Shown here one piece after another: positions 1 to 7,701 of a stretch of 12,986 bases of DNA. This DNA is from an uncultured Asticcacaulis sp. (GTDB lineage Bacteria; Pseudomonadota; Alphaproteobacteria; Caulobacterales; Caulobacteraceae). The translations under genes were made by a program, and so were the position numbers. The stretch's first letter is position 1. Every line of letters begins with the position of its first letter. Below the pieces are notes generated by a model, which was not told where the DNA came from, made no database searches, and saw nothing but the letters and a program-made list of their open reading frames with translations. Location of the stretch: positions 1 through 12,986 of the forward strand of contig CAMLIY010000071.1 of assembly GCA_946480125.1 (NCBI GenBank), written 5' to 3'.

Positions 1-1
1 T

Positions 2-85
2 TGTTACAGGCTGTTACACCCGTGACCCAAGCGGTTTGGGCCTAAATGATCCGGCAACGCCTTAAACGTCAAGGTGTCTGTTACA
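2..85. repeat. Three copies of the heptamer TGTTACA
   Basis: TGTTACA occurs at 2-8, 12-18 and 79-85. The first two are in direct orientation with a 10-base period, so they face the same side of the helix. The third sits inside the near-palindrome GTCTGTTACAGAC. Tandem heptamers of this kind often bind a dimeric activator, as in Pho boxes, but Pho boxes have an 11-base period and TGTCA cores, so I do not assign a regulator. The target gene may lie to the left of the window. Confidence 0.3.
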
Positions 86-183
86 GACTTTTAATGCTGT
101 TATCCGACAAAGATGCCGAACGTGACCGCAGATATAATCAAAAGTTCAAATATGTCCGATAGTTAACCTAACAAGCTATTCAT

Positions 184-264
184 AAAAAAAATTGCTTGAG
201 GGTCGAAAAAAAATTCACCTCAAGGTCAGTTTCATCGAAAAAAACCTCTTTAAAGCGATTTTTT
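184..264. promoter_or_regulatory. Phased A/T-tracts with an embedded inverted repeat (probable bent DNA)
   Basis: Runs of A occur at 184-191, 206-213 and 238-244, with a run of T at 259-264. Their centres are about 22, 31.5 and 20.5 bases apart, close to 2, 3 and 2 helical turns, the arrangement expected of intrinsically curved DNA. The second tract lies in the loop of an exact 7-base inverted repeat, CTTGAGG (195-201) and CCTCAAG (218-224), separated by 16 bases. The element could be a regulator or nucleoid-protein site for the racemase operon or for a gene to the left. Confidence 0.35.
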
Positions 265-474
265 CATCCAGACCGCAACCGGCGGATCGTGCACCTCCAT
301 GTTAGCGCTCCCAAAAACACCGTTATAAGGCTTTGCTGACTCGAACCGAACTGCCATTCAACCGATAATGTCCTGCCGCGGAACGCACACGCAAAATTTT
401 TGCGCCGCTTTCGATAAATTTTCGACAATATCATCCGGATTTCATAGTTTCATCGATAGTGCGGCAGCATATTT

Positions 475-503
475 TTCACCACCTGACATAAGCTGATTAT
501 AAC
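475..503 (+). promoter_or_regulatory. Possible sigma70-type promoter of the racemase operon
   Basis: TTCACC (475-480) and TATAAC (498-503) are separated by 17 bases. They match TTGACA at 4 of 6 and TATAAT at 5 of 6 positions, and a TG at 494-495 lies near the extended -10 position. Transcription would start near 510, leaving a short leader before the ATG at 526. This is a pattern match only. Confidence 0.35.
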
Positions 504-525
504 GGTACGTTCCTGGACCAAAGCC

Positions 526-1650
526 ATGCCCAATAGATTGGAAACCTGCACACATGCCTCTGGAGCAGGCGGTTATCTAATAATCGATCTAAACGCGCTG
601 ACAGCCAATTATCGATTGTTATCTTCCAAGTCGGGTAAAGCGACGACAGGGGCTGTAATTAAGGCGGACGCTTATGGTCTTGGCGCGCGTCAGGTCTCCA
701 CGGCCCTCTATGCCGCCGGATGCCGACACTTCTTTGTCGCCCAGGCGCTGGAGGCATTCGATCTGCGCCCTCACCTTCCGGCCGACTCCGCCCTCTATGT
801 ATTGAACGGCTTGCCGGAAGGATGCGAAACATCTTGCGCCGCCCGCGGGATCATTCCGGTGCTGAACTCCCTGAATCAAATAATGCGCTGGAGCGCGGTG
901 GCCTGTGAGCACAACGCGCGCCTGCCGGCCGTCGTACAGTTTGATACCGGCATGACGCGTCTGGGCCTTACACTCGACGAAGCCCGCGCGCTTGCCGCTG
1001 CGCCTGAAGTCCTGGCGCCGATGGATGTCAGATTTATCATGAGCCACCTCGCTTGCGCCGACACGCCGGACAACACGCTCAATGCGGCACAATTGACCGA
1101 TATGCACATCTTCAGGGCGTTGTTTCCCCACCTGCCCGTCAGCTTCGCCAATTCAGGAGGCGTTTTCATGGGTGAGGATTATCTGCAAGATTTCACGCGT
1201 CCAGGCATTGCGCTGTTTGGTGGTGCGCCTAATGATGCGCCCCATAACCCCATGCAGCCTGTCGTCAGCCTGAATGTCGCCGTCATCCAGACGCGTAACA
1301 TCCCGGCCGGCACACGAATTGGCTATGGTGGCAGCTATATTGCCAGGTGTGATATGCGTCTGGCTACGATCGCCGCCGGTTACGCTGACGGTTTACCCCG
1401 GTCCCTAAGTCCCGGGGGGGCGGCCTGGTTTGATGGCATCCGCCTGCCGATGGTCGGTCGAATATCGATGGACAGTCTTATGCTCGATATCAGCGCCCTG
1501 CCTGATGACTTGCCCGCGGGCAGCTTTGTCGAACTGATCGGCCCTCACCAGTCGATTGATGATATTGCCGCCGATGCCGGCACTATTTCCTATGAAATAC
1601 TGACAGGCCTGGGCCGTCGCTTTTACCGCGAATATGTGGGGCTGGCATGA
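526..1650 (+). CDS. alr: Alanine racemase, probably catabolic (Alr/DadX)
   Basis: This is a 374-residue PLP-dependent fold-type III racemase that interconverts L- and D-alanine in the cytoplasm. The PLP-lysine signature [10 protein letters not shown] places the cofactor lysine at K46. The second catalytic residue is the tyrosine of GYGGSY (Y267), and GYADGLPR and GRISMDS are the usual C-terminal family motifs. Length is typical for the family. The ATG at 526 has a poor Shine-Dalgarno site, but it fits the family's N-terminal length. The gene overlaps dadA by four bases (ATGA), so the pair is very likely translationally coupled. That pairing suggests the catabolic DadX role, feeding D-alanine to the dehydrogenase, although it could also be the only racemase supplying D-alanine to peptidoglycan. 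A run of seven G at 1414-1420 is in frame but is a spot for sequencing error. Confidence 0.93.
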   Translation: MPNRLETCTHASGAGGYLIIDLNALTANYRLLSSKSGKATTGAVIKADAYGLGARQVSTALYAAGCRHFFVAQALEAFDLRPHLPADSALYVLNGLPEGCETSCAARGIIPVLNSLNQIMRWSAVACEHNARLPAVVQFDTGMTRLGLTLDEARALAAAPEVLAPMDVRFIMSHLACADTPDNTLNAAQLTDMHIFRALFPHLPVSFANSGGVFMGEDYLQDFTRPGIALFGGAPNDAPHNPMQPVVSLNVAVIQTRNIPAGTRIGYGGSYIARCDMRLATIAAGYADGLPRSLSPGGAAWFDGIRLPMVGRISMDSLMLDISALPDDLPAGSFVELIGPHQSIDDIAADAGTISYEILTGLGRRFYREYVGLA

Positions 1651-2894
1651 AAATCATTATTCTCGGCGCCGGCGTCATCGGCGTCACCACCGCCTGGTAT
1701 CTCGCCCGGGCTGGCCATGAGGTGACGGTGCTTGATCGTCAGTCCGGCGCCGCGCTGGAAACCAGTTTTGCCAATGCCGGAGAGGTTTCGCCCGGTTATT
1801 CCTCGCCCTGGGCCGCGCCCGGTATTCCGCAAAAAGCCTTGAAATGGCTGTTCATGGAACATGCCCCCCTGATTGTACGCCCAACCATTGATCCGGCAAC
1901 GGTTCGCTGGATGCTATCCATGCTGCGTAACTGTACCAAGACCCGTTATGCCCGTAACAAGAGCCGCATGGTGCGAATCGCCGAATATTCCCGCGACTGT
2001 CTGATTGCCTTGCGCGCAGAGACCGGAATCCAGTACGATCAGCGCACTCAAGGTACGCTGGAGGTCTTCCGCAGCCAGAAACAACTCGATAATATCGGTA
2101 AGGATGTCGAGGTGCTGAAAGCGGGCGGGGTGCCGTTTGAAATACTGGATACGGCCGGATGCGCCGCGGCGGAACCCGGTCTCGACGCCAGCCGGATTGT
2201 CGGCGGCATGCGCCTGCCCCATGATGAGACCGGCGACTGTTACAAGTTCACCACCGCCCTGGCCGCGGTGGCTGAAAAATCAGGCGTACACTTTATATAT
2301 AATATAAATATTCGCGGGCTGCGTCACGATGGCCGCCGAATAGCGGCCATCGAAACCGATAGGGGGGCATTTGAAGCGGATATCTTTATTGGCGCGTTAG
2401 GCAGCTACACACCGAAACTCGTCAAGCCGCTGGGACTTGACCTGCCGGTCTACCCGGTCAAGGGCTATTCGATCACGGTACCCATTATCAACGAAGCCCG
2501 CGCGCCGGTTTCAACCGTCATGGACGAGACTTATAAGGTAGCAATTACACGCCTGGGCAACCGTATCCGTATCGGCGGCATGGCCGAGATCGCCCGTTTC
2601 AATACCGATTTGCCGCCTGCCCGTCAGGCGGCGCTTGTCCATTCTGTCGAGGATTTGTTCAGCGGCGCCGGGGATCAGTCACAGGCCAAATTCTGGTGCG
2701 GCCTGCGACCGATGACGCCCGACGGCACACCAGTGATCGGCCGGACGCGCTATGACAATTTCTGGCTCAATACCGGCCATGGCACACTGGGCTGGACCAT
2801 GTCTTGCGGCTCGGCGCGCGTGCTGTCCGATATGATCAGCGGCATAAAACCGGAGATCGAAACGGCTGATCTGTCGATAGCGCGCTACAATTAA
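1647..2894 (+). CDS. dadA: D-amino-acid dehydrogenase, small-subunit type (DadA)
   Basis: This 415-residue FAD-dependent oxidoreductase deaminates D-alanine and other D-amino acids to 2-oxo acids and ammonia, passing electrons to the respiratory chain at the inner membrane. The N-terminus carries the Rossmann dinucleotide motif GAGVIG at residues 7-12 followed by a basic/acidic strand end (VLDRQ). The segment [20 protein letters not shown] and the C-terminal [14 protein letters not shown] and [10 protein letters not shown] motifs are diagnostic of DadA. It starts inside the racemase stop codon (ATGA) and forms an alanine-catabolic operon with it. Its 3' end overlaps the converging regulator gene by four bases (TTAA). 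Inside the gene, 2292-2312 is an uninterrupted A/T run of 21 bases encoding FIYNINI with two rare ATA isoleucine codons, unlike the surrounding GC-rich codon use; it does not break the frame. Confidence 0.95.
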   Translation: MKIIILGAGVIGVTTAWYLARAGHEVTVLDRQSGAALETSFANAGEVSPGYSSPWAAPGIPQKALKWLFMEHAPLIVRPTIDPATVRWMLSMLRNCTKTRYARNKSRMVRIAEYSRDCLIALRAETGIQYDQRTQGTLEVFRSQKQLDNIGKDVEVLKAGGVPFEILDTAGCAAAEPGLDASRIVGGMRLPHDETGDCYKFTTALAAVAEKSGVHFIYNINIRGLRHDGRRIAAIETDRGAFEADIFIGALGSYTPKLVKPLGLDLPVYPVKGYSITVPIINEARAPVSTVMDETYKVAITRLGNRIRIGGMAEIARFNTDLPPARQAALVHSVEDLFSGAGDQSQAKFWCGLRPMTPDGTPVIGRTRYDNFWLNTGHGTLGWTMSCGSARVLSDMISGIKPEIETADLSIARYN

Positions 2895-3484
2895 TCCGGA
2901 TGCGCCACGACCAGCAGCATGATCGCCACTGACTTGCCCGGATTTGAAATAGCGTGAGGCACATCCACGGCATAACGCGCCGTTTCCCCCTGACGCAGTT
3001 TCGTCTCTTCAGCGCCGGCCCGCACCACAGCAGAACCGGATAAAACGGACAGGTGCTCTCTCGCGCCCGGCTCATGCGCTTCAGAAGGTAAAGACCCGCC
3101 CGGCTGGATGATCAGTTCATACCATTCGAATTTGCCGGCCAGTTCGATCGGTCCCAGTATGCGCAGTTCGCTTTGACCATCCGGATTGATCAGCGACGGC
3201 GTGGCATGGGCCGCGACCACCGAAATCAATGGCGCGGATCGTTCCGGCCGGCCGGCGGCCAGGAAGTCGGTGATCGAAACCCCCAGCGCATTGGACAGCC
3301 GCCACAGCACGGCAACGGTCGGATTGGTGGTATTGCGCTCGATCTGGGACAACATCGACTTGGAAACCCCTGCCCGCTTAGACAACTCGTCAAGCGACAG
3401 TTTCTGTGCCTGGCGCAAGGTCAGCAAAGTGGCGCCTATAGCGGGCGGACCTTCAAAAGCGGTGTTAATAGCCGGGCTAGACAT
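2891..3484 (-). CDS. XRE-family transcriptional regulator with C-terminal cupin domain
   Basis: This is a 197-residue cytoplasmic DNA-binding protein. Residues about 19-75 form a Cro/C1-type helix-turn-helix, with the recognition region [20 protein letters not shown]. Residues about 119-193 form a small cupin beta-barrel, with candidate ligand residues H137, E139, H144 and H177. Regulators of this design often sense an amino acid, polyamine or related small molecule through the cupin and control a neighbouring catabolic operon. The gene is divergent from kbl-tdh with a 99-base gap containing two palindromes, and it converges on dadA. The most likely target is therefore kbl-tdh and its own promoter, with the alanine operon as a second possibility; this is inferred from position. 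The Shine-Dalgarno site upstream of 3484 is weak. The effector cannot be read from sequence. Confidence 0.9.
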   Translation of the reverse strand: MSSPAINTAFEGPPAIGATLLTLRQAQKLSLDELSKRAGVSKSMLSQIERNTTNPTVAVLWRLSNALGVSITDFLAAGRPERSAPLISVVAAHATPSLINPDGQSELRILGPIELAGKFEWYELIIQPGGSLPSEAHEPGAREHLSVLSGSAVVRAGAEETKLRQGETARYAVDVPHAISNPGKSVAIMLLVVAHPD

Positions 3485-3506
3485 TCGTATTGTTCTTTTT
3501 CAAATT

Positions 3507-3522
3507 ATCCGTTATAGCGGAT
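3507..3522. promoter_or_regulatory. 16-base imperfect palindrome, candidate operator of the XRE-cupin regulator
   Basis: ATCCGTTATAGCGGAT is self-complementary apart from one base pair (T3512 against G3517). It lies in the divergent gap between the regulator and kbl. Read on the minus strand it contains TATAAC (3516 to 3511), a possible -10 box for the regulator gene, so a bound regulator could block its own transcription. Assignment rests on symmetry and position only. Confidence 0.45.
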
Positions 3523-3535
3523 TTAAGATCGATAT

Positions 3536-3552
3536 ATTGAAAATCGTTCAAT
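3536..3552. promoter_or_regulatory. 17-base inverted repeat, second candidate operator near kbl
   Basis: ATTGAAAATCGTTCAAT has exact six-base arms (ATTGAA/TTCAAT) around a five-base centre. It lies about 30 bases before the kbl start codon, with its left edge overlapping a TATATT (3533-3538) that could be the kbl -10 box. Its sequence differs from the palindrome at 3507-3522, so the two may bind different proteins. Confidence 0.4.
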
Positions 3553-3583
3553 TTAACGGCCACCCTAGACCAAAGAGGTTTGC

Positions 3584-4801
3584 ATGTCGAGCCAGTCCCC
3601 AGATCGCACGGACGCATTTTATAAAGACGTAAAAACCGCGCTCGCCACCATCGGGCAGCAAGGCCTGTTCAAATCTGAACGTATACTAGCGACGCCGCAG
3701 GGGGCGCTGGTGCGTTTGTCAGATGGTCAACAGTTGATCAATATGTGCGCCAATAACTATCTCGGTCTGTCATCGCACCCGATGGTCATAGCGGCGGCGC
3801 ATGAGGCATTGGATAATCGCGGTTTCGGTCTGAGTTCCGTGCGCTTTATTTGCGGCACCCAGGATCGTCACAAGGAACTGGAACAAAGGCTCGCCGGCTT
3901 TCTTGGGACTGAAGATTCAATTCTGTACGGCTCGGCCTTTGATGCCAATGGCGGCCTGTTCGAAACGCTGTTGACGGACGCCGATGCCGTGATCAGCGAC
4001 GAACTGAACCACGCGTCAATCATTGACGGTATTCGCCTGTCAAAGGCGCGGCGCTATCGCTACAAGAATAACGACATGACCGATCTGGAACGTCAGCTCC
4101 AGGAAGCCGATGCCGCCGGCGCCCGGCATAAGCTGGTCTTCACTGACGGCGTGTTTTCGATGGACGGTATTATCGCCCGACTGGATGATATCCGCGCCCT
4201 GTGTGATCGCTACGGCGCGCTGCTCGGCGTTGATGACAGCCATGCGTCCGGCTTTCTCGGCGCGCGCGGGCGCGGCACCCATGAACTGCGTGGCATCTTC
4301 GGCAAGGTCGATATCATCACCGGCACGCTCGGCAAGGCGCTCGGCGGCGCTTCCGGCGGTTTCACCGCCAGCCGCAGGGAAGTGATAGATCTGTTGCGCC
4401 AGCGTTCGCGGCCTTATCTGTTCTCCAATACGGTCGCGCCCATGATCGTTGGCGCCACCCTCGCCGTGCTCGATCTGCTGGAAAATGACACCGCCCTGCG
4501 TGACCGCCTGGAACAGAACGCGGCCCGCTTTCGCAAGGGCATGACCGAGCTGGGCTTCGAACTGAAACCCGGCGAGCACCCGATCATTCCGGTCATGACA
4601 CACGAGGCGGAGATTGCCCAGCGCCTGTCTGCCCGCCTGCTGGAGCTCGGCATCTATGCCGTCGGCTTCTTCTATCCGGTTGTGCCAAAGGACAAGGCGC
4701 GCATTCGCGTTCAGATCAGCGCTGCCCACACCGATGACGAACTGGACCAGGCGCTGGCCGCCTTTGCCACAGCCGGCCGTGAACTGGGGTTGATCCGATG
4801 A
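3584..4801 (+). CDS. kbl: Glycine C-acetyltransferase (2-amino-3-ketobutyrate CoA ligase)
   Basis: This 405-residue PLP enzyme of the alpha-oxoamine synthase family cleaves 2-amino-3-oxobutyrate with CoA to give glycine and acetyl-CoA, the second step of threonine degradation. The motif [14 protein letters not shown] places the PLP lysine at K251, and VDDSHASGF supplies the cofactor-contacting aspartate D217 and the stacking-region H220. Both are offset by seven from E. coli Kbl numbering as I recall it (K244, D210, H213). The NNYLG and [10 protein letters not shown] segments also match Kbl rather than biotin or haem synthases. A good Shine-Dalgarno site (AAAGAGG, 3572-3578) sits five bases before the ATG. 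The stop overlaps the start of the next gene by four bases (ATGA). The dehydrogenase partner directly downstream confirms the pathway. Confidence 0.95.
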   Translation: MSSQSPDRTDAFYKDVKTALATIGQQGLFKSERILATPQGALVRLSDGQQLINMCANNYLGLSSHPMVIAAAHEALDNRGFGLSSVRFICGTQDRHKELEQRLAGFLGTEDSILYGSAFDANGGLFETLLTDADAVISDELNHASIIDGIRLSKARRYRYKNNDMTDLERQLQEADAAGARHKLVFTDGVFSMDGIIARLDDIRALCDRYGALLGVDDSHASGFLGARGRGTHELRGIFGKVDIITGTLGKALGGASGGFTASRREVIDLLRQRSRPYLFSNTVAPMIVGATLAVLDLLENDTALRDRLEQNAARFRKGMTELGFELKPGEHPIIPVMTHEAEIAQRLSARLLELGIYAVGFFYPVVPKDKARIRVQISAAHTDDELDQALAAFATAGRELGLIR

Positions 4802-5757
4802 CCAAAATCCTGATCATCGGGGCTAATGGTCAGTTGGGCAGCGAATTGGCCATCGCCTTGGCCGAAAAATACGGTGCCTCGCAAATTATCAGCAGCGATA
4901 TCGCCCCGTCTGAATTACCCTACCTCAAGCACGAAATTCTCGATGCGACTGATGCGGATGCTCTGCGACGCGTTGTGACCGAAAACAGCGTCACCCAGAT
5001 TTATCACCTCGCGGCCGCCCTTTCCGCTACTGCGGAAAAGAAGCCTTTATGGGCGTGGAATCTGAACATGAGCAGTTTGCTAAATGTACTTGAATTAGCA
5101 AAAGAATTAAAACTCCGCATCTTCTGGCCCAGTTCCATCGCTGTATTCGGCGCGACAACCCCTCCCGAGCACACACCGCAAAAAACCGTCATAGAACCGC
5201 AAACCGTCTACGGTATCTCCAAACAGGCCGGCGAAGGTTGGTGCCGCTGGTATCATGAGGTCCACGGCGTCGATGTTCGCAGTCTGCGCTACCCCGGACT
5301 GATCTCCTATAAAACCCTGCCAGGCGGCGGCACCACTGATTACGCTATTGATATTTTCCGGGCAGCGGTAAATGGCGAACCCTACAAGTGTTACCTGAAG
5401 GCGGAACAAACCCTCCCCATGATGTTTATGGCTGATGCCGTGCGCGCAACGCTCGAACTGATGGAAGCTCCCGCAGAAGCGATAAGCGAACGTGGCAGTT
5501 ATAATGTGGCGGGTGTCAGTTTTTCACCTGCGCAGATCGCTGCGGAAATCACGCGTCATATATCCGGCTTCGACATCACTTACACCCCGGATTATCGTCA
5601 GGCGATCGCCGCTGGATGGCCGGCCTCCATCGATGACAGCCAGGCAAAACGTGATTGGGGCTGGCAGGCCGAATATGACTTGCCGCAATTGGTAGGCGCC
5701 ATGCTTGATGGTATGAAGCTTAACGGTGAAATATCACATGGCGTTGTCCACATTTAA
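4798..5757 (+). CDS. tdh: L-threonine 3-dehydrogenase, short-chain dehydrogenase (SDR) type
   Basis: This 319-residue extended-SDR protein is NAD-dependent and would oxidise L-threonine to 2-amino-3-oxobutyrate, the substrate of the Kbl enzyme encoded just upstream. The NAD-binding motif GANGQLG is at residues 8-14. The active site is PSSIAVFG with YGISK, giving Y138 and K142 and serines at 112-113. RYPGLIS and the loop PGGGTTDYA (about residues 175-183) are typical of threonine dehydrogenases of this fold and separate it from sugar-nucleotide epimerases. E. coli Tdh is an unrelated zinc-dependent medium-chain enzyme, so this is the alternative, Bacteroidetes- and animal-like form. The gene starts within the kbl stop codon, so coupling is likely. 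I rate the SDR threonine dehydrogenase call as strong because sequence and operon agree. Confidence 0.92.
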   Translation: MTKILIIGANGQLGSELAIALAEKYGASQIISSDIAPSELPYLKHEILDATDADALRRVVTENSVTQIYHLAAALSATAEKKPLWAWNLNMSSLLNVLELAKELKLRIFWPSSIAVFGATTPPEHTPQKTVIEPQTVYGISKQAGEGWCRWYHEVHGVDVRSLRYPGLISYKTLPGGGTTDYAIDIFRAAVNGEPYKCYLKAEQTLPMMFMADAVRATLELMEAPAEAISERGSYNVAGVSFSPAQIAAEITRHISGFDITYTPDYRQAIAAGWPASIDDSQAKRDWGWQAEYDLPQLVGAMLDGMKLNGEISHGVVHI

Positions 5758-5759
5758 AT

Positions 5760-5780
5760 CTGTAAAACGTTATATTACAG
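5760..5780 (+). other. Inverted repeat just after tdh
   Basis: CTGTAA (5760-5765) and TTACAG (5775-5780) are exact complements around nine bases, starting three bases after the tdh stop. The stem is short and AT-rich and no T-run follows, so it is a poor intrinsic terminator. It could be a weak 3'-end stabiliser or a protein site. Confidence 0.25.
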
Positions 5781-5865
5781 AATGGCTTATGCTTAAATTT
5801 AAATGTATGACCTTAATGCGTGAAGTGCGAGCCTTATCGAGAACATACCGACATCTCACAATTTC

Positions 5866-5919
5866 GCTCCTAAAACATATGGCGCCCTGATGCCCCCTCT
5901 GAGAGGGTGAGATCAGGAG
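5866..5919 (+). promoter_or_regulatory. Predicted leader hairpin sequestering the Shine-Dalgarno site of the orphan gene
   Basis: The Shine-Dalgarno sequence AGGAG (5915-5919) lies six bases before the ATG at 5926. Its first three bases belong to ATCAGG (5912-5917), which pairs exactly with CCTGAT (5886-5891). Nested inside is a second stem, CCCTC (5895-5899) with GAGGG (5903-5907) and a three-base loop. The two stems are joined by small internal loops. A separate segment, GCTCCT (5866-5871), is an exact complement of AGGAGC (5915-5920) and could cover the whole site instead. Both pairings would hide the ribosome-binding site, which suggests translational control such as a thermosensor, a protein-bound leader or a small-RNA target. 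Confidence 0.45.
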
Positions 5920-5925
5920 CATAAA

Positions 5926-6243
5926 ATGATTACCATTGATGATATCCAGATTGCCAAGGCGCAGTTGGCTGCCCTCCTGCTGGCCTTCCGGCTGGAAGAT
6001 AAGAATGACGATATTCCGCTCGACATCATTGAGCTGATCGCGCGTCGCATGCAGCGTCAAGAGGATATGGACGTCTTTGAACTGGGTATTTTTGTTCGCG
6101 CTAACCTGATCTGTTTTGAATTAGGCACACTGTCGTTTCCAGATATTCATAGCCGCTTCATGACCGCAGCACTTGCCGCCGCAATTGGTCCGGCCGAATT
6201 CGCCGAAACACTTCATATCGGCACCCGTGGCTGCCGCCTTTAA
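5926..6243 (+). CDS. Hypothetical protein, 105 residues
   Basis: I do not recognise this family. The predicted product is small, acidic in its first half and mostly helical in character, with no signal peptide, no membrane segment and no clear catalytic motif. It has two cysteines, one at about residue 63 and one near the C-terminus. A strong Shine-Dalgarno site (AGGAG, six-base spacing) supports the start, and its stop overlaps the converging alpha-galactosidase-like gene by four bases (TTAA). Its ribosome-binding site lies in a predicted hairpin. It follows tdh after 168 bases, so it may be a separate transcription unit. The open frame, the Shine-Dalgarno site and the tight junction argue that it is real, but no function is assigned. 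Confidence 0.7.
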   Translation: MITIDDIQIAKAQLAALLLAFRLEDKNDDIPLDIIELIARRMQRQEDMDVFELGIFVRANLICFELGTLSFPDIHSRFMTAALAAAIGPAEFAETLHIGTRGCRL

Positions 6244-7574
6244 GTCAGTCGATACAATCCCGCACCATGCGCCGAAATTTGTGCTGTGAACCTTTCTTTA
6301 ACACGGCCAAATTCGCTTTTCGCCCACAGATCGCGAACATTGACTTCGTTTCGGTCAATGATTGATAAATCAAAGCTCATATCGGCAAGCTTATCGGTCG
6401 TATTAAACAGCGCCAGATAATAATCACCATTTTCTGCTCGGGCCGTCCACACGCGTTGACCATCCGCCACAAAATGCGGTTGGTTGTCTTGGCTGGATTG
6501 ATTGACGGCAAGCACCTCGTCATTGGTAAGCAGGTCTAGGGTTGGCTGATCGAGATGACGTAAATCGCCCCCCATGATCAGGGGTGAACGCGCGATTGAC
6601 CACAAAGTCATCACTGTTTTTTGCTCTGGGGGTGTGAATTTCGTATCGCGTTCGCCAAGTGCCAGCCGTCCAAGCGGCAGCATATCGGCGTCGGGCCAGC
6701 CGCCAGGCACCCGGTGTTCATTCCAGTTTTCGAGGCGGGTAAACTGTGCTTCAAGCAAAGACCACTCATCCCAGAAATCATCGCTGATGCGCCACATCTG
6801 AGCGTATTTCCGAACATGAGCCGCGCGTGCGACCGGCGTTTCTCCTGGCGACAGGCTTAATATTATCGGGCGCCCCGTTTTCATGATGGCCGTATGCGCC
6901 GCTTCGATTTCCGCGGCATGTGCATCGTAGGGACGGCTCATATCGTCCATTTTCACGAAATCAACGCCCCATGACGCATAGAGCGCGAACACGCTGTCAT
7001 AATAGGCCTGTGCGCCCGGTTTGTTCATATCGACGCCATACATATCCGGGTTCCACGGACAGATACTGTGAATATTGGCAATATCCCGCGCACGTACCTT
7101 TGTACCAAAAACCGGAAGATTCTGTTCGACTGCCAGACGCGGAATTCCACGCATGAGGTGTATGCCAAATTGCAGGCCAAGGCCGTGCACCTGATCAGCG
7201 ACAGGCTTGAAACCCTTGCCATTGGCGGCAGATGGAAAGCGATTTGGCGCCGGCAACAAACGACCATAACCATCGATCATTGGTTTGGGCTTAACAGCAT
7301 AGGTGTAGCTGTTGGCGCCCGGCTCATACCACTGGATATCAATGGTAAATATATTATAGCCGTGCGGCTTCAGCTTATCAGCCATGATCCGGGCCGTTTC
7401 CAGGGCCTGGGCTTCATTGATTGTGGTGGCAAAACTGTTCCAGCTGTTCCAGCCCATAGGCGGCTTGGGCGCCAGTGGTATTAGTGATTTGGCCCGGGCC
7501 GCAGGGACAGAACCGATTAGAGGCAAGGCGGTCAGTCCGGCCAGAAGGCCGCGTCGGTTAGCGGAAAAGGTCAT
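6240..7574 (-). CDS. GH27-family alpha-galactosidase-like glycoside hydrolase, Tat-exported
   Basis: This 444-residue secreted enzyme of the GH27 (clan GH-D) family would release terminal alpha-galactose or a related alpha-linked sugar in the periplasm. The first 28 residues form a twin-arginine signal peptide: RR at residues 7-8, a hydrophobic stretch, and an ARA cleavage site. The mature protein opens with the family hallmark PPMGWNSWNSF (residues 38-48). The catalytic nucleophile should be D210 in the VDFVKMDD motif and the acid/base D266 in WRISDD. The C-terminal 90 or so residues look like the usual beta-sandwich. A GGGAG Shine-Dalgarno site lies six bases before the start; an earlier ATG four bases upstream is out of frame. 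It stands alone, with no sugar transporter or regulator next to it, so the substrate is uncertain; GH27 also includes N-acetylgalactosaminidases and isomalto-dextranases. Confidence 0.9.
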   Translation of the reverse strand: MTFSANRRGLLAGLTALPLIGSVPAARAKSLIPLAPKPPMGWNSWNSFATTINEAQALETARIMADKLKPHGYNIFTIDIQWYEPGANSYTYAVKPKPMIDGYGRLLPAPNRFPSAANGKGFKPVADQVHGLGLQFGIHLMRGIPRLAVEQNLPVFGTKVRARDIANIHSICPWNPDMYGVDMNKPGAQAYYDSVFALYASWGVDFVKMDDMSRPYDAHAAEIEAAHTAIMKTGRPIILSLSPGETPVARAAHVRKYAQMWRISDDFWDEWSLLEAQFTRLENWNEHRVPGGWPDADMLPLGRLALGERDTKFTPPEQKTVMTLWSIARSPLIMGGDLRHLDQPTLDLLTNDEVLAVNQSSQDNQPHFVADGQRVWTARAENGDYYLALFNTTDKLADMSFDLSIIDRNEVNVRDLWAKSEFGRVKERFTAQISAHGAGLYRLT

Positions 7575-7585
7575 GCATGGCTCCC

Positions 7586-7605
7586 GTTATTATCGAAGGA
7601 ATAAC
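7586..7605 (-). promoter_or_regulatory. Inverted repeat in the leader of the GH27 gene
   Basis: GTTATT (7586-7591) and AATAAC (7600-7605) are exact complements around eight bases. On the minus strand this would be an RNA hairpin ending directly against the GGGAG Shine-Dalgarno site of the GH27 gene; as DNA it could be an operator. The six-pair AT-rich stem is weak. Confidence 0.3.
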
Positions 7606-7701
7606 AGTCTGGAAGGGAAAATCCAGCCCCGGCACATCTTATAGACATTTTACAGCGCCTCTCGCCCATTGGCATAATAACCTTACGGTCAGGCGCGTAG
7701 A

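Larger units (their letters stand above)
1..525. other. Non-coding region upstream of the alanine racemase gene
   Basis: I find no convincing gene in this AT-rich stretch. It holds three TGTTACA heptamers near its left end, a small CCCAA/TTGGG inverted repeat at 26-40, a set of A/T-tracts at 184-264, and a weak promoter-like pair of hexamers just before the racemase gene. The left end may be the promoter region or tail of a gene outside the window. A GANTC motif (GACTC), the target of CcrM-type methyltransferases in many alphaproteobacteria, occurs near 338, but one copy is expected by chance. Confidence 0.6.

Noticed and set aside
2..18. Pho box
   Set aside because: The repeat period is 10 rather than 11 bases and the core is TGTTA rather than TGTCA.
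26..40. CCCAA/TTGGG hairpin as an intrinsic terminator of a gene to the left
   Set aside because: Only five pairs and no T-run after it.
619..1131. 170-codon open frame antisense to the racemase gene
   Set aside because: Arg/Gly-rich product with no domain, fully covered by a confidently identified gene on the other strand.
4040..4729. 229-codon open frame antisense to kbl
   Set aside because: Shadow of codon bias in a high-confidence gene; no recognisable protein.
5770..6060. 96-codon minus-strand open frame covering the tdh-orphan gap
   Set aside because: Half of it lies antisense to the orphan gene, which has a strong Shine-Dalgarno site; the predicted protein shows no family features.
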